From Micromonospora endophytica (lineage in GTDB: Bacteria > Actinomycetota > Actinomycetes > Mycobacteriales > Micromonosporaceae), in assembly GCF_003236305.1 (NCBI RefSeq), contig NZ_POTX01000028.1:1-41067 (forward strand): 41,067 nt of DNA, written 5' to 3'. The position numbers and the translations under genes were made by a program. Positions 7,930-16,075 of this stretch are shown here, piece after piece. Position 1 is the stretch's first letter, and each line of letters opens with the position of its first letter. The notes below the pieces were generated by a model. It saw nothing but the letters and a program-made list of their open reading frames with translations, was not told the DNA's origin and did no database searches.

Positions 7930-8966
7930 TGTCCGACGACCTCGATCAGCGGCTCACCGCGACCCTTCAGCGCCACGCCGGCGGCAGCGTCGACCCGACG
8001 CCGCTGGTGGCGCAGGCCCGCCTTCTCGGCCGGCGCAGCCAACGCCGTCGCCGAGGGCTGGCCGCAGGGGGCGCGCTGGCGGCCTGCGCCGCCCTCGCCG
8101 TGGCGGTCGTGGCGCTTCCGCCCGGCCCGGCACCCGATGGGCCCGCTGGCCGGCTCGCGCTACCGCAGGCACCGGGAACACCGGGGGCCAGTGCCCGACC
8201 CGAGGCGGTCGGCACCGACCCGGGCATCGTCCACTTCACCACCGAAGCCCTGGTCAGCTCCGCCGAAACGGCCACCTGGCGGGCCGGTCGCGGGGTGGAG
8301 AGCGTCGAGTTCCAGGGGCCCTCCGGTGCGGCCCGGTTCGCCCTGGCCCGCAGCGTCGAGACCCTCGACCAGCTTCAGCAGACGTTGTCCTCGGCCGGAC
8401 AACCCCAACCACCTGTCGACGTCCGGGTCGGTGCCCGGCCGGGGACCGCCTGGTTCGACAAGTCCGATGACCGGCAACTCTGGTTCGTGCGGTGGCAACC
8501 TGTCGACGGCCTCTGGGCGCAGCTGGACAGCTACGCGGCCGACCGGGACGAGGCCACCGCCACGGCGACCCTGGTCCGGTTCGACCAGGCCCAGCGCTGC
8601 GTCGTGCCGTTCCGCCTGGAGGCCCTACCGACCGGCGGACGGCTGCTCGAATGCTCGGTCACGCTGCACCGGGTCGAGCCGACCCCGGTCGGCGCCGCCT
8701 CCCTCGTCGTCGGCGACGACTCCGGTCGCTGGCTGACCGTCCGGACCCATGTCACGCCGGGTTACGAGGCCCCGCCCGGCGACCTCGTCGCCGGCCCCTA
8801 CCGGGCCCGCCGGCAGGGCAGCGAGGTACTGGAGATGGTCGTCGAGCCCTATGTGGTCGAGGCGTTCCTGCGGGGCTGGGGAAAGGGATATCCCGAGTCG
8901 GTGGGTCTGACCGTGCTCGGCGGTTTCCAGGGGGCGCGCGACCCGGCCCGCCCGGACACCTGGTGA
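7929..8966 (+). CDS. Single-pass membrane protein, candidate partner of the SigE-family sigma factor
   Basis: A 345-residue protein. Residues 1-40 are cytoplasmic and basic at the end (RRSQRRRR). One membrane segment (GLAAGGALAACAALAVAVVALP, about 43-64) is followed by a long extracytoplasmic domain with no recognised family. The domain contains two cysteines, in RCVVPFR and LECSVTL, that could form a disulfide. Overlap with the sigma gene and this topology suggest a membrane anti-sigma factor or sensor. However, no zinc-binding HxxxCxxC motif of ZAS anti-sigma factors is visible, so the role is inferred from context only. Confidence 0.75.
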   Translation: MSDDLDQRLTATLQRHAGGSVDPTPLVAQARLLGRRSQRRRRGLAAGGALAACAALAVAVVALPPGPAPDGPAGRLALPQAPGTPGASARPEAVGTDPGIVHFTTEALVSSAETATWRAGRGVESVEFQGPSGAARFALARSVETLDQLQQTLSSAGQPQPPVDVRVGARPGTAWFDKSDDRQLWFVRWQPVDGLWAQLDSYAADRDEATATATLVRFDQAQRCVVPFRLEALPTGGRLLECSVTLHRVEPTPVGAASLVVGDDSGRWLTVRTHVTPGYEAPPGDLVAGPYRARRQGSEVLEMVVEPYVVEAFLRGWGKGYPESVGLTVLGGFQGARDPARPDTW

Positions 8967-8997
8967 CCTGGGCGCACCGCCCACGCCACGGTGCCGC

Positions 8998-9969
8998 TCA
9001 GCGTTCCGGCGGGGCCGCGAGCCCTTCCCGGTCGGCCAGTTCCAGCAGCGGTTCCAGGGAGTACGCCCGCTGGTCCAGGCCGGCGTGTGGATCGCCGCGC
9101 TCGGCGAAACGGCCCGGCAGGGTGGTGACGTCGAAGTCCTCCGGCCGGGCGTCGTCCAACTCGGCCCAGTCCAGCGGCGCGGAGACCAGCGCCGCCGGGC
9201 TGGGCCGGATCGAGTACGCCGAGGTCATCGTGTGGTCACGGGCCATCTGGTTGTAGTCGATGAAGACCGGACGGTCGCGCTGCTCACGCCACCAGGTGGT
9301 GGTGACCAGGTCGGGTCGGCGGCGCTGCATCTCGCGGCCCAGCGCCAGCACGGCCCGCCGGCAGTCGCCGAAGCTCCAGCGCGGCTCGATCGAGACGTAG
9401 ACGTGCAGGCCCCGCCCGCCGGTGGTCTTCGGGTAGCCGACCAGGCCGATTTCGTCGAGGAAGGCGCGTACCTCGTGGGCCACCGGCACCACCTGGTCGA
9501 ACCCCACCCCCGGCAGCGGGTCCAGGTCGATGCGCAACTGGTCTGGCCGCTCCACGTCGCCCTTGCTCACCGGCCACGGGTGGAAACGCAGCGTGCCCAG
9601 GTTGACCGCCCAGATCACCACGGCCAGTTCCCCCGGCGCCACCTCGTCGGCGGTCCGGCCACTGGGGAAGGTGATGTGTGCGGTGCCCACCCAGTCGGGC
9701 GCGCCCGCCGGCACCCGCTTCTGGTAGAACGCGTCGCCCCGGTTGGTCTGCCGGGTGGCGATGGTCGCCCCCTCGAACACCCCTCGGGGCCACCGCTCCA
9801 GCATGGTCGGCCGGTCACGCAACGCGCGCAGGATGCCGTCACCGACGGCGAGGAAGTAACGCACCACGTCGAGCTTGGTCAGCCCACGCTCGGGAAAATA
9901 CGGCTTGTCCGGGCTGGAGACGCGGACCACCCGCTGCCCCACCTGCATCTCCTCGGCCGCGCCCGCCAC
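8998..9969 (-). CDS. LigD-type DNA polymerase/primase domain protein (stand-alone)
   Basis: About 323 residues of archaeo-eukaryotic primase fold, as in the polymerase domain of LigD. Near the N-terminus is VSSPDKPYFPERGLTKLDVV. The metal-binding pair lies in RIDLDP (about residues 148 and 150), and HPWPVS, KTTGGRGLHVYV and FIDYNQ carry the remaining active-site positions. The C-terminus has TMTSAYSIRP and PLDWAEL. Such proteins fill gaps, often with ribonucleotides, during non-homologous end joining. The ligase and nuclease domains of full LigD are absent, and no Ku gene is in the window. GTG 9969 is the chosen start; ATG 9948 or GTG 9990 are possible. It is convergent with the sigma-factor operon. 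Confidence 0.9.
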   Translation of the reverse strand: MAGAAEEMQVGQRVVRVSSPDKPYFPERGLTKLDVVRYFLAVGDGILRALRDRPTMLERWPRGVFEGATIATRQTNRGDAFYQKRVPAGAPDWVGTAHITFPSGRTADEVAPGELAVVIWAVNLGTLRFHPWPVSKGDVERPDQLRIDLDPLPGVGFDQVVPVAHEVRAFLDEIGLVGYPKTTGGRGLHVYVSIEPRWSFGDCRRAVLALGREMQRRRPDLVTTTWWREQRDRPVFIDYNQMARDHTMTSAYSIRPSPAALVSAPLDWAELDDARPEDFDVTTLPGRFAERGDPHAGLDQRAYSLEPLLELADREGLAAPPER

Positions 9970-10063
9970 GCTGACAGGGTACGACGGCACACCGACGCGG
10001 ACGGTCCGTGCGGCGGGACCGGGTGGCGCGGTCGCCACCCGGTCCACCTCGTCCGGGCTGAGG

Positions 10064-10303
10064 TCAGCCGTTCTCCCGCTGAAGGCGGGAGACGAGCAAC
10101 TGCTTACCCTGCTCGCCCGCCTTGCGGTTGTTCTCCTGGATCTTCCGGAACCAGGTGGCGAGTTCCTCGTCGCCCCGTGCGTCGGCATCCGCGATGTACG
10201 TCTCCAGTTGCCAGATGTGTTCCAGCGACATCTGCACCGCGTGCAGCAGGTCGTAGTTCTTGTCCTTCACCGGGCTGGCTGGTTCCCTCACCATGGTCGC
10301 CAC
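10064..10303 (-). CDS. Conserved small hypothetical protein
   Basis: A 79-residue charged, mainly helical protein with no signal peptide or membrane segment. It contains PVKDKNYDLLHAVQMSLEHI and ATWFRKIQENNRKAGEQGK, which looks like a two-helix hairpin. GTG 10303 is the start because GGAGG sits 6 bases upstream; an in-frame ATG lies three codons later. It is just upstream of the LigD polymerase gene in the same direction (94-bp gap) and may share its transcript. Function not recognised. Confidence 0.8.
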   Translation of the reverse strand: MATMVREPASPVKDKNYDLLHAVQMSLEHIWQLETYIADADARGDEELATWFRKIQENNRKAGEQGKQLLVSRLQRENG

Positions 10304-10470
10304 GGTTCACCTCCAGGTAGTTCCGTCAGGTCCCGGTCGGGTACCCCCGACTCGGACCAACACACGCTGGTGGCGGGCCGAACAGCCCGTGCCGCAGCAG
10401 CCGTTGGTTCGCCGCGCTGCGGCGGGCCAGCGGCTCCGGGTCGAACATCGGCTGGTCGAGATTGGGTTGC

Positions 10471-11211
10471 ATGACCGGTTCCAGCAACAGGGGACCGAGG
10501 ATCCAGAACCTGCTCGCCTTCAGCCTGCTCTACCTCGCCGGCCGGGCCGTGGCCCGGCAGATCCGCCGACGCTGGCACCGCCCCGCCCCCGGGTGGCTGA
10601 CCCGGGCACCCGGCCACCGGGCCCTGCTCGGCTTCACACTCACCCTGGCCGTGGTCGCGTTCGGTGTCCGGATCCGCTACCCGCTCGACGAATGGGTCCC
10701 GCTCTTCGAGTTCATCCAGGCCGAACCGGCCCGCCTCGCCCAGTACACCGCGTTCTTCACCGCCGGCGTCCTGGCCTACCGGTACGACTGGCTCGACCAG
10801 CTCTCCCGAGGTACCGGATACACCTGGCTGGCCGCCGGTCTGGCGCTCGCCGCCGGACTCTTCGTCACCGGCACCGACACCGCCTACTTCGCCCCCGGCG
10901 GCGCGTCTGCGGCGTCGGCCTGCTGGACCCTGGTGGAGATGGTCATCTGTATCGGGCTGAGCGTCGGACTGCTCACCCTCTTCCGGGACGTCGCCACCGG
11001 CCGCCACCGGCTCAGCCGCGCCCTGGCCGACAGCTCGTACACCATCTACCTGATCCACCTGCCGATCGTGGTGGCGCTCCAGTTCGCCGTCGCCCGTGCC
11101 GATCTGCCCGCCCTGCCCAGCTTCGCCCTTGTCGCCGCGCTCGCCACGGTGGGCAGCGTCGCGCTCGCCGTACCGCTGCGGCGGCTGCCCGGCCTGCGCG
11201 CCGTCCTGTAG
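10471..11211 (+). pseudogene. Acyltransferase-3 family membrane protein, N-terminally truncated
   Basis: About 246 residues remain. They resemble the second half of acyltransferase-3 (OafA/YrhL-like) membrane O-acyltransferases. GPRIQNLLAFSLLYL corresponds to the usual GPLWFLxALLLFSL helix. At least five hydrophobic segments follow, ending with SSYTIYLIHLPIVVALQF, the typical late histidine-containing helix. The N-terminal half, with its RxxxxLRxxA...H catalytic helix, is missing. The 160 bp upstream do not encode it in any frame, and no ribosome site precedes the TTG 10462 or ATG 10471 starts. A truncated remnant is more likely than a working enzyme; a short functional protein cannot be excluded. 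Confidence 0.6.
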
Positions 11212-11278
11212 GGCCGGGTACGGCGGCCCGGAGACGGTCGCGACGGCCCGACGCCGCCGTACCCGGTAGGATGACCTC

Positions 11279-11357
11279 GGGCCGTGACTGGCGCATTGGA
11301 GATGGATAACCATCGGGGAGCGGCCCCGTCACGAGGACGCATGCCGAGCGCCTGGGC
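11279..11357 (+). ncRNA. ZTP (ZMP/pfl) riboswitch upstream of glyA
   Basis: This matches the pfl/ZTP aptamer closely. P1 is GGGCCG (11279-11284) with CGGCCC (11321-11326). The conserved loop CGTGACTGGCG follows P1, and P2 is GATGG-ATAA-CCATC (11301-11314). Next is the invariant GGGGAGCG, then a variable hairpin, and the pseudoknot strand GCGCCTGGGC (11348-11357). The class senses ZMP/ZTP, which accumulate under 10-formyl-tetrahydrofolate shortage, and commonly precedes one-carbon genes. CCTGG (11351-11355) could alternatively pair with CCAGG (11371-11375), which includes part of the AGGAGG ribosome site of glyA. Control is therefore probably at translation, with ligand exposing the site. Confidence 0.93.
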
Positions 11358-11382
11358 CTTCCGCACGTCACCAGGAGGTCGC

Positions 11383-12819
11383 ATGTCGCGCAACGTCGAG
11401 TCCACCGCATTCCGCAGCGCACTCGAGGTCATCGCCGGCGTCGAGCCGCGCGTCGCCGACGCCATCCGGGCCGAGCTGGCCGACCAACGTGAGTCACTGA
11501 AACTGATCGCCAGTGAGAACTACGCCTCGCCGGCCACCCTGCTGGCGATGGGCAACTGGTTCAGCGACAAGTACGCCGAGGGCACCGTCGGCCGCCGCTT
11601 CTACGCCGGCTGCCAGAACGTCGACACGGTCGAGGCACTCGCCGCCGAACACGCCCGGGAGCTGTTCGGTGCGGCGCACGCGTACGTGCAGCCGCACTCG
11701 GGCATCGACGCCAACCTGGTGGCGTTCTGGGCGATCCTGGCCGACCGGGTGGAGGCCCCCGCGCTGAAGCGGGCGCAGGCCCGGCACGTCAACGACCTGA
11801 CCGAGGCGGACTGGTTCGCGCTCCGCCGGGAGCTGGGCGACCAGCGGATGCTCGGCATGTCGCTGGACGCCGGTGGTCACCTCACCCACGGTTTCCGGCC
11901 CAACATCTCCGGCAAGATGTTCGACCAGCGCAGCTACGGCACCGACCCGGCCACCGGCCTGGTCGACTACGACAAGGTCGCCGAGGCGGCCCGCGAGTTC
12001 CGGCCGCTGGTGCTGGTCGCCGGCTACTCGGCGTATCCGCGGAAGGTCAACTTCCGGATCATGCGGGAGATCGCCGACTCGGTCGGCGCGACCTTCATGG
12101 TGGACATGGCCCACTTCGCCGGGCTGGTCGCCGGCAAGGTCTTCACCGGCGACTTCGACCCGGTGCCGCACGCACACATCGTCACCACCACCACCCACAA
12201 GTCGCTGCGTGGCCCGCGCGGCGGCATGGTGCTCTGCGGCCCGGAGCTGGCCGACCAGGTGGACCGGGGCTGTCCGATGGTGCTCGGCGGCCCGCTGCCG
12301 CACGTGATGGCCGCCAAGGCGGTGGCGCTGGCCGAGGCCCGCCGCCCCGACTTCGCCGACTACGCCCAGCGCATCGTCGACAACGCGCAGGCCCTCGCCG
12401 AGGGGCTGCTGCGCCGGGGCGCCAAGCTGGTCACCGGCGGCACCGACAACCACCTGGTGCTGATCGACGTGACCGGTTACGGGCTGACCGGCCGCCAGGC
12501 CGAGCAGGCGCTGCTGGACTCGGGCATCGTCACCAACCGCAACGCGGTGCCGCAGGACCCGAACGGGGCCTGGTACACCTCCGGCGTCCGGATCGGTACG
12601 CCCGCGCTGACCACCCGTGGGCTGGGCCCGGCGGAGATGGACGGCACCGCCGAGTTGATCCACACCGTGCTCAGCCAGACCACCGCCGGCACCGGCCCCG
12701 ACGGCACCCCCAGCAAGGCCAAGTACGTCCTCGACCCGGCCCTGGCCGACAAGATCAGCCGCCAGGCCACCGAACTGCTCGCCAGCTACCCCCTCTACCC
12801 AAACGTCGACCTGGCCTGA
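11383..12819 (+). CDS. glyA: Serine hydroxymethyltransferase
   Basis: A 478-residue PLP enzyme that interconverts serine and glycine, charging tetrahydrofolate with a methylene group. Visible motifs are [36 protein letters not shown] and [14 protein letters not shown], where the lysine binds PLP. The C-terminal region has [10 protein letters not shown] and [11 protein letters not shown]. The family's usual length is 420-430 residues; this one has the longer insert near residues 125-160 seen in one actinobacterial GlyA type. ATG 11383 follows AGGAGG (11373-11378). Expression is predicted to be controlled by the ZTP riboswitch in its leader. Confidence 0.95.
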   Translation: MSRNVESTAFRSALEVIAGVEPRVADAIRAELADQRESLKLIASENYASPATLLAMGNWFSDKYAEGTVGRRFYAGCQNVDTVEALAAEHARELFGAAHAYVQPHSGIDANLVAFWAILADRVEAPALKRAQARHVNDLTEADWFALRRELGDQRMLGMSLDAGGHLTHGFRPNISGKMFDQRSYGTDPATGLVDYDKVAEAAREFRPLVLVAGYSAYPRKVNFRIMREIADSVGATFMVDMAHFAGLVAGKVFTGDFDPVPHAHIVTTTTHKSLRGPRGGMVLCGPELADQVDRGCPMVLGGPLPHVMAAKAVALAEARRPDFADYAQRIVDNAQALAEGLLRRGAKLVTGGTDNHLVLIDVTGYGLTGRQAEQALLDSGIVTNRNAVPQDPNGAWYTSGVRIGTPALTTRGLGPAEMDGTAELIHTVLSQTTAGTGPDGTPSKAKYVLDPALADKISRQATELLASYPLYPNVDLA

Positions 12820-12838
12820 CCTGACCCCCCGCCCCCCC

Positions 12839-12899
12839 GTTGATCATGAGCTTAGCGGCAGTGGTTGATCTTCAAAGTGCCGTCAACCTCATGATCAAC
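12839..12899. repeat. Inverted-repeat element between convergent genes
   Basis: A perfect 12-bp inverted repeat, GTTGATCATGAG (12839-12850) and CTCATGATCAAC (12888-12899), encloses a second pair, CGGCA (12856-12860) and TGCCG (12878-12882). The arms are AT-richer than the surroundings. It follows glyA and may end transcription from both sides. It also has the form of a small dispersed palindromic element. Confidence 0.7.
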
Positions 12900-12915
12900 G
12901 AGGGGAAGGGGTGGG

Positions 12916-13176
12916 TCAGTTGAGCGGACGCTTGAGGTGGTAGCGGTGCACCTCGGTGCTGCCCTGGACGTTGTTCACGTCCTCGGCCGCGGTCACGAGT
13001 TCCCAGCCCTCCCGGCCGACCCGGTTGAGATGGGCGACCGCGGTGTCGCCGTACGCCGTGACGTCCTTGCGGGACCCGTCCGGTCCGTACCAGACGAAGG
13101 TGACGTGAAAATTCCGGCCCTGTCCCTGGTAACGGCGAACCAGCAGGGCGTACTCCCAGGCAATCATGCCGCCCAT
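12916..13176 (-). CDS. Conserved hypothetical protein
   Basis: An 86-residue soluble protein. It begins MIAWEYALLVRRYQGQGRNF and contains VTFVWYGPDGSRKDVTAYGD and LNRVGREGWELVTAAEDV, in outline a short beta-rich domain. The GREGWELV stretch resembles small actinobacterial DUF4177-like proteins. ATG 13176 has GGACGG five bases before it; ATG 13167, starting at IAWEY, is an alternative. Its function is not known. It is convergent with glyA. Confidence 0.75.
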   Translation of the reverse strand: MGGMIAWEYALLVRRYQGQGRNFHVTFVWYGPDGSRKDVTAYGDTAVAHLNRVGREGWELVTAAEDVNNVQGSTEVHRYHLKRPLN

Positions 13177-13257
13177 TATGACCGTCCACCCAGGACGACG
13201 GCAGGGTGGCTGTCACACGTTGCCAGGCGGTGAACACGGCGAGTCAAAGTCGCCGCC

Positions 13258-14346
13258 TCAGTCGAGCGGCACGGTCCGCAACGTGCGGGCGGCCGCCGGA
13301 TCCGCACAGCCGGCGAGGGCGAGCGCGTCCCGCAGCTCGTCGGCGAGCAACGCCAGCCCGGCACTCGCCCCGGCCGCTCCCCCGGCGGCCAGCGCCCAGA
13401 GCATCGGCCGGCCCACAAGCACGCCGTGCGCCCCCAGCGCCAGCGCCCGCAGCACGTCCAGACCGCCCCGGACGCCGCTGTCCAGCAGCACCTCACACCG
13501 CTCACCCACGGCGGCCACCACCTCGGGCAGCATGGTGGCACTGGCCGGCACCCCGTCGAGCTGGCGTCCGCCGTGGTTGGACACCACCACCGCACGCGCG
13601 CCCGCGTCGACCGCCCGCGCCGCGTCAGCCGGGTCGAGAATTCCCTTCACCACCAGCGGCAACTCGCAGTGCTCCGCCAGCCACCGCAGGTCCGCCCAAC
13701 CCAACGCCGGCGCGAAGGCCGCACCGCTGGTCACCGACACCGCTGTGACGCCCGGCGTACCGCCGTGCGCCAGGTCGTCCCGACCACCGGGCAGGTTCGC
13801 CGCCACCAGCTCCGGCGGCAGCCGGAACGCGTTGCGCAGATCCCGGTACCGCCGGCCCAGCACCGGCACGTCCACCGTCACCACCAGCGCCCGGCACCCG
13901 GCCTCGCGCACCCGCGCCAGCAGCTCCGTCACCAACCCCCGATCCCGCAGCCAGTAGAGCTGGAACCACACCTCGGCACCGGTCGCGGTGACCTGCTCGA
14001 TCGGCGTGCTGCCCAGGATGCTGGCCAGGTAGGGCAGATCGGCGGACCGGGCCGCGTTGGCCAACCCGACCTCACCATCGGGATGCACCAGCCGCTGGTA
14101 CGCCATCGGCGCCACCCCGACCGGCATCGCGTACTCCCGGCCCAGCAGCCGGGTCCGCAGACTGGCGGTGGCCACCCCGGTCAGCACCCGGGGCAGCACC
14201 CCGACCCGGTCGAGCGCGCTCCGGTTCGCCTCGAGCGTGACCTCGGTGCCACTGCCACCGTCCAGGTAGTCCCACACCTCCGGCGGCAACACCGCCCGGG
14301 CTCGTTGCGCGAAATCAGCCAGACACACCGGCACCTTGCTCTCCAT
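13258..14346 (-). CDS. FMN-dependent alpha-hydroxy-acid oxidase
   Basis: A 362-residue TIM-barrel flavoprotein of the lactate dehydrogenase/glycolate oxidase family. Motifs are VWDYLDGGSGTE and PVGVAPMAYQRLVHPDGE for FMN binding. VSNHGGRQLDGVPAS carries the catalytic histidine and substrate arginine, and LLDSGVRGGLDVLRALALGA is the phosphate-binding end. It oxidises an L-2-hydroxy acid to the 2-oxo acid; the substrate is not defined by sequence. No membrane-anchoring loop is obvious. ATG 14346 is favoured over GTG 14352 because AAGG stands 7 bases upstream. Its leader contains the 19-bp direct repeats described separately. Confidence 0.9.
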   Translation of the reverse strand: MESKVPVCLADFAQRARAVLPPEVWDYLDGGSGTEVTLEANRSALDRVGVLPRVLTGVATASLRTRLLGREYAMPVGVAPMAYQRLVHPDGEVGLANAARSADLPYLASILGSTPIEQVTATGAEVWFQLYWLRDRGLVTELLARVREAGCRALVVTVDVPVLGRRYRDLRNAFRLPPELVAANLPGGRDDLAHGGTPGVTAVSVTSGAAFAPALGWADLRWLAEHCELPLVVKGILDPADAARAVDAGARAVVVSNHGGRQLDGVPASATMLPEVVAAVGERCEVLLDSGVRGGLDVLRALALGAHGVLVGRPMLWALAAGGAAGASAGLALLADELRDALALAGCADPAAARTLRTVPLD

Positions 14347-14359
14347 GGGCACACCTTAA

Positions 14360-14409
14360 GGAAGGGCCCCCTATTAACGCCTCATGCATAGGAAGGGCCC
14401 CCTATTAAC
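14360..14409. repeat. Two perfect 19-bp direct repeats
   Basis: GGAAGGGCCCCCTATTAAC occurs at 14360-14378 and 14391-14409, 31 bp apart. Each copy contains the near-palindrome GGGCCCCC and the AT-rich tail TATTAAC. The first copy is 14 bp upstream of the oxidase start codon, so both are in or near its 5' leader or promoter. Similar AAGGAAGGGCCCCTTGTTAAC-like strings are, as I recall, frequent in Micromonosporaceae intergenic DNA. Confidence 0.85.
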
Positions 14410-14539
14410 ATCCGACAATAGGATTCGCGGAAGCCGCGGCGTGGCGTCGGGGCGCCGGCGTGACGAGGTGGGAGCGGCCTGGCCGTACCGTGTCGCCGGT
14501 CGGTCCGTGCCGGCGGATCCCGGCGCGTATGGTCGGACG

Positions 14540-14944
14540 ATGGCCAGTTGGGAAGACGTACGCCGGATCGCGCTGAGCCTGCCGGAGACCGGCGAGCGAC
14601 CGTCGTACGATGCCTTGCCCGCGTGGACGGTGCGCAACAAGTCTTTCGTCTGGGAGCGTCCGCTGCGCCGCGGCGACCTCGATGCCCTCGGGCCGGCTGC
14701 GCCGGACGGTCCGATCCTCGGCGTACGCGTGGCCGACCTCGGCGTCAAAGAAGCGCTACTCGCCGACGACCCCGCCCGCTATCTCGCCACGCCGCACCTC
14801 GACGGTCATCCCATCGTGCTGGTCCCGCTGGACCGGATCGACGTCGACGAGCTGACCGAACTGATCGTGGAAGCGTGGTACGCCCGCGCCCCGAAGCGAC
14901 TCGCCGCCGCCCACCGAGCCGAGACCGCACCACCCGCCACCTGA
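14540..14944 (+). CDS. MmcQ/YjbR-family protein
   Basis: A 134-residue soluble protein with the MmcQ/YjbR (CyaY-like) fold. It begins with WEDVRRIALSLPETGERPSY and contains AWTVRNKSFVWERPL and DDPARYLATPHLDGHPIVLV. The family end, LTELIVEAWYARAPKRL, is also present. Members bind DNA in vitro or are uncharacterised, and the cellular role is unknown. ATG 14540 is chosen because the conserved domain starts there; the open frame extends upstream to 14384 without family similarity. No strong ribosome site is seen. Confidence 0.87.
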   Translation: MASWEDVRRIALSLPETGERPSYDALPAWTVRNKSFVWERPLRRGDLDALGPAAPDGPILGVRVADLGVKEALLADDPARYLATPHLDGHPIVLVPLDRIDVDELTELIVEAWYARAPKRLAAAHRAETAPPAT

Positions 14945-15111
14945 CGCGCGGCCCCCGGGCAGCCCGAAGGTTGCCGAGCGCACACCCCGCAGCGGCACTG
15001 GCGCGGAGCACGGTGGCCCTTCCGGAGCACCGGCGGGCCGGTGACGGCGATCAGTCCGCGGTGCCGGCGGCAGGGGCAGCGGTTGGACGGACCGGCCCGT
15101 ATGGTGGCGTG

Positions 15112-15423
15112 GTGATCACCTGTGTCGTGCACTACGTCATCGATCCGGCACAGATCGAGGCGTTCGAACGCTTCGCGCGCGAGTGGATGCGACTGGTGGC
15201 CAAGCACGGCGGCGTGCACCACGGCTACTTTCTGCCCGCCGAGGGGGCCAGCGACCGGGCCGAGGCGCTGTTCAGCTTCGAAAGCCTGGCGGCGTACGAG
15301 CGGTACCGCACCCGGTTCGGCAACGACCCGGAATTCGTCGCGGCCGACCAGATCCGCGAGGATTCAGGCTGTGTCCTGCGGTACGAGCGGACCTTCATGC
15401 GCCCGTTTCTGCCCTCGACCTGA
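15112..15423 (+). CDS. NIPSNAP-family small protein
   Basis: A 103-residue single-domain protein of the dimeric alpha/beta-barrel fold. Motifs are VVHYVIDPAQIEAFERFARE, GGVHHGYFLPAEGASDRAEA and FESLAAYERYRTRFGNDPEF, with a C-terminal VLRYERTFMRP. NIPSNAP-like proteins in bacteria have no firmly known reaction. The start is GTG 15112; the upstream ATG 15101 is in another frame and stops at once. The 167 bp before it contain no other gene. Confidence 0.85.
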   Translation: MITCVVHYVIDPAQIEAFERFAREWMRLVAKHGGVHHGYFLPAEGASDRAEALFSFESLAAYERYRTRFGNDPEFVAADQIREDSGCVLRYERTFMRPFLPST

Positions 15424-15470
15424 AAGCCGGCAATGGTGATCACCGCCGTTTGTCACGGGGGCGATCAGGA

Positions 15471-16037
15471 TCACCTGCCACCGCGCCGCCGGCTGAGGAC
15501 GACGAGGTAGCGGCAGGGGCGGTCGGTGATGTTGCGGTAGACACCCGGCGCGGGTTCGCCGAGTTCGAGGCAGTCGCCGGGGTGCAGGTCGTGCGCGACG
15601 TCACCCTCCTGGAAGCGCAGTCGCCCGCGCAGCACCCAGATCTGGTGGTGCGCCAGCGCGTACGAGTCGGCCGGGTAGGCGACCTCCGCGCCGGCCGGCA
15701 ACTCCACCTCGACCAGCTGCACCGAGCCACCAGCGGGCGAGACAGAGCGGCGTTCGTACCCGGTCTTCGGGTCGACCCAGACGGTCTGGTCGGCGCGGCG
15801 GGCCAGTCGGGGTGTCTGTCCCTCGGTGCGGGCGAACAACTCGGAGAGGGTGAGGCCGAGTGCTGCGCTGAGCCGGCCGAGGAGGACGGCGGTCGGCTGC
15901 GCCGTGCCGCTCTCGACCTTCGCGATCATCGCTCGGGAGACGCCGGAGCATTCAGCCAGGGCGCTCACCGACAACCCCTGCCCGGTGCGGGCGGCGCGGA
16001 GGGCGGCGGCGAGTTCGGCGGTCAGGCGGTCCGACAT
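15471..16037 (-). CDS. XRE-family regulator with C-terminal cupin domain
   Basis: A 188-residue regulator. The helix-turn-helix lies at residues about 10-65 (GLSVSALAECSGVSRAMIAK, LGRLSAALGLTLSELF). The cupin sensor domain lies at about 105-185 (LPAGAEVAYPADSYALAHHQ, VLRGRLRFQEGD, LHPGDCLELG). Proteins of this layout repress a nearby gene and respond to a small ligand bound in the cupin. It is divergent from an N-acetyltransferase with only 38 bp between start codons. That gap is almost entirely a palindrome, so it very probably regulates both genes. No ribosome site precedes the ATG; with TATAGT six bases upstream, the mRNA may be leaderless. Confidence 0.9.
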   Translation of the reverse strand: MSDRLTAELAAALRAARTGQGLSVSALAECSGVSRAMIAKVESGTAQPTAVLLGRLSAALGLTLSELFARTEGQTPRLARRADQTVWVDPKTGYERRSVSPAGGSVQLVEVELPAGAEVAYPADSYALAHHQIWVLRGRLRFQEGDVAHDLHPGDCLELGEPAPGVYRNITDRPCRYLVVLSRRRGGR

Positions 16038-16040
16038 GAC

Positions 16041-16075
16041 GCCACTATAGTAGGTCTTAGAACTACTATAGTGGC
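16041..16075. promoter_or_regulatory. 35-bp palindromic operator/divergent promoter
   Basis: GCCACTATAGTAG (16041-16053) and CTACTATAGTGGC (16063-16075) form a perfect 13-bp inverted repeat around a 9-bp centre. Each arm holds TATAGT, a good -10 hexamer, pointing outwards to the adjacent start codon. Operator and both promoters therefore coincide, and the XRE protein is the likely ligand of the site. Confidence 0.88.

Noticed and set aside
6762..10090. Identical 16-mer CCCGCTGAAGGCGGGA at 6762-6777 (bkdA/Lrp gap) and 10075-10090 (end of the 79-residue gene)
   Set aside because: It is a simple GC hairpin, lies in unrelated contexts, and one copy is inside a coding region; chance is sufficient.
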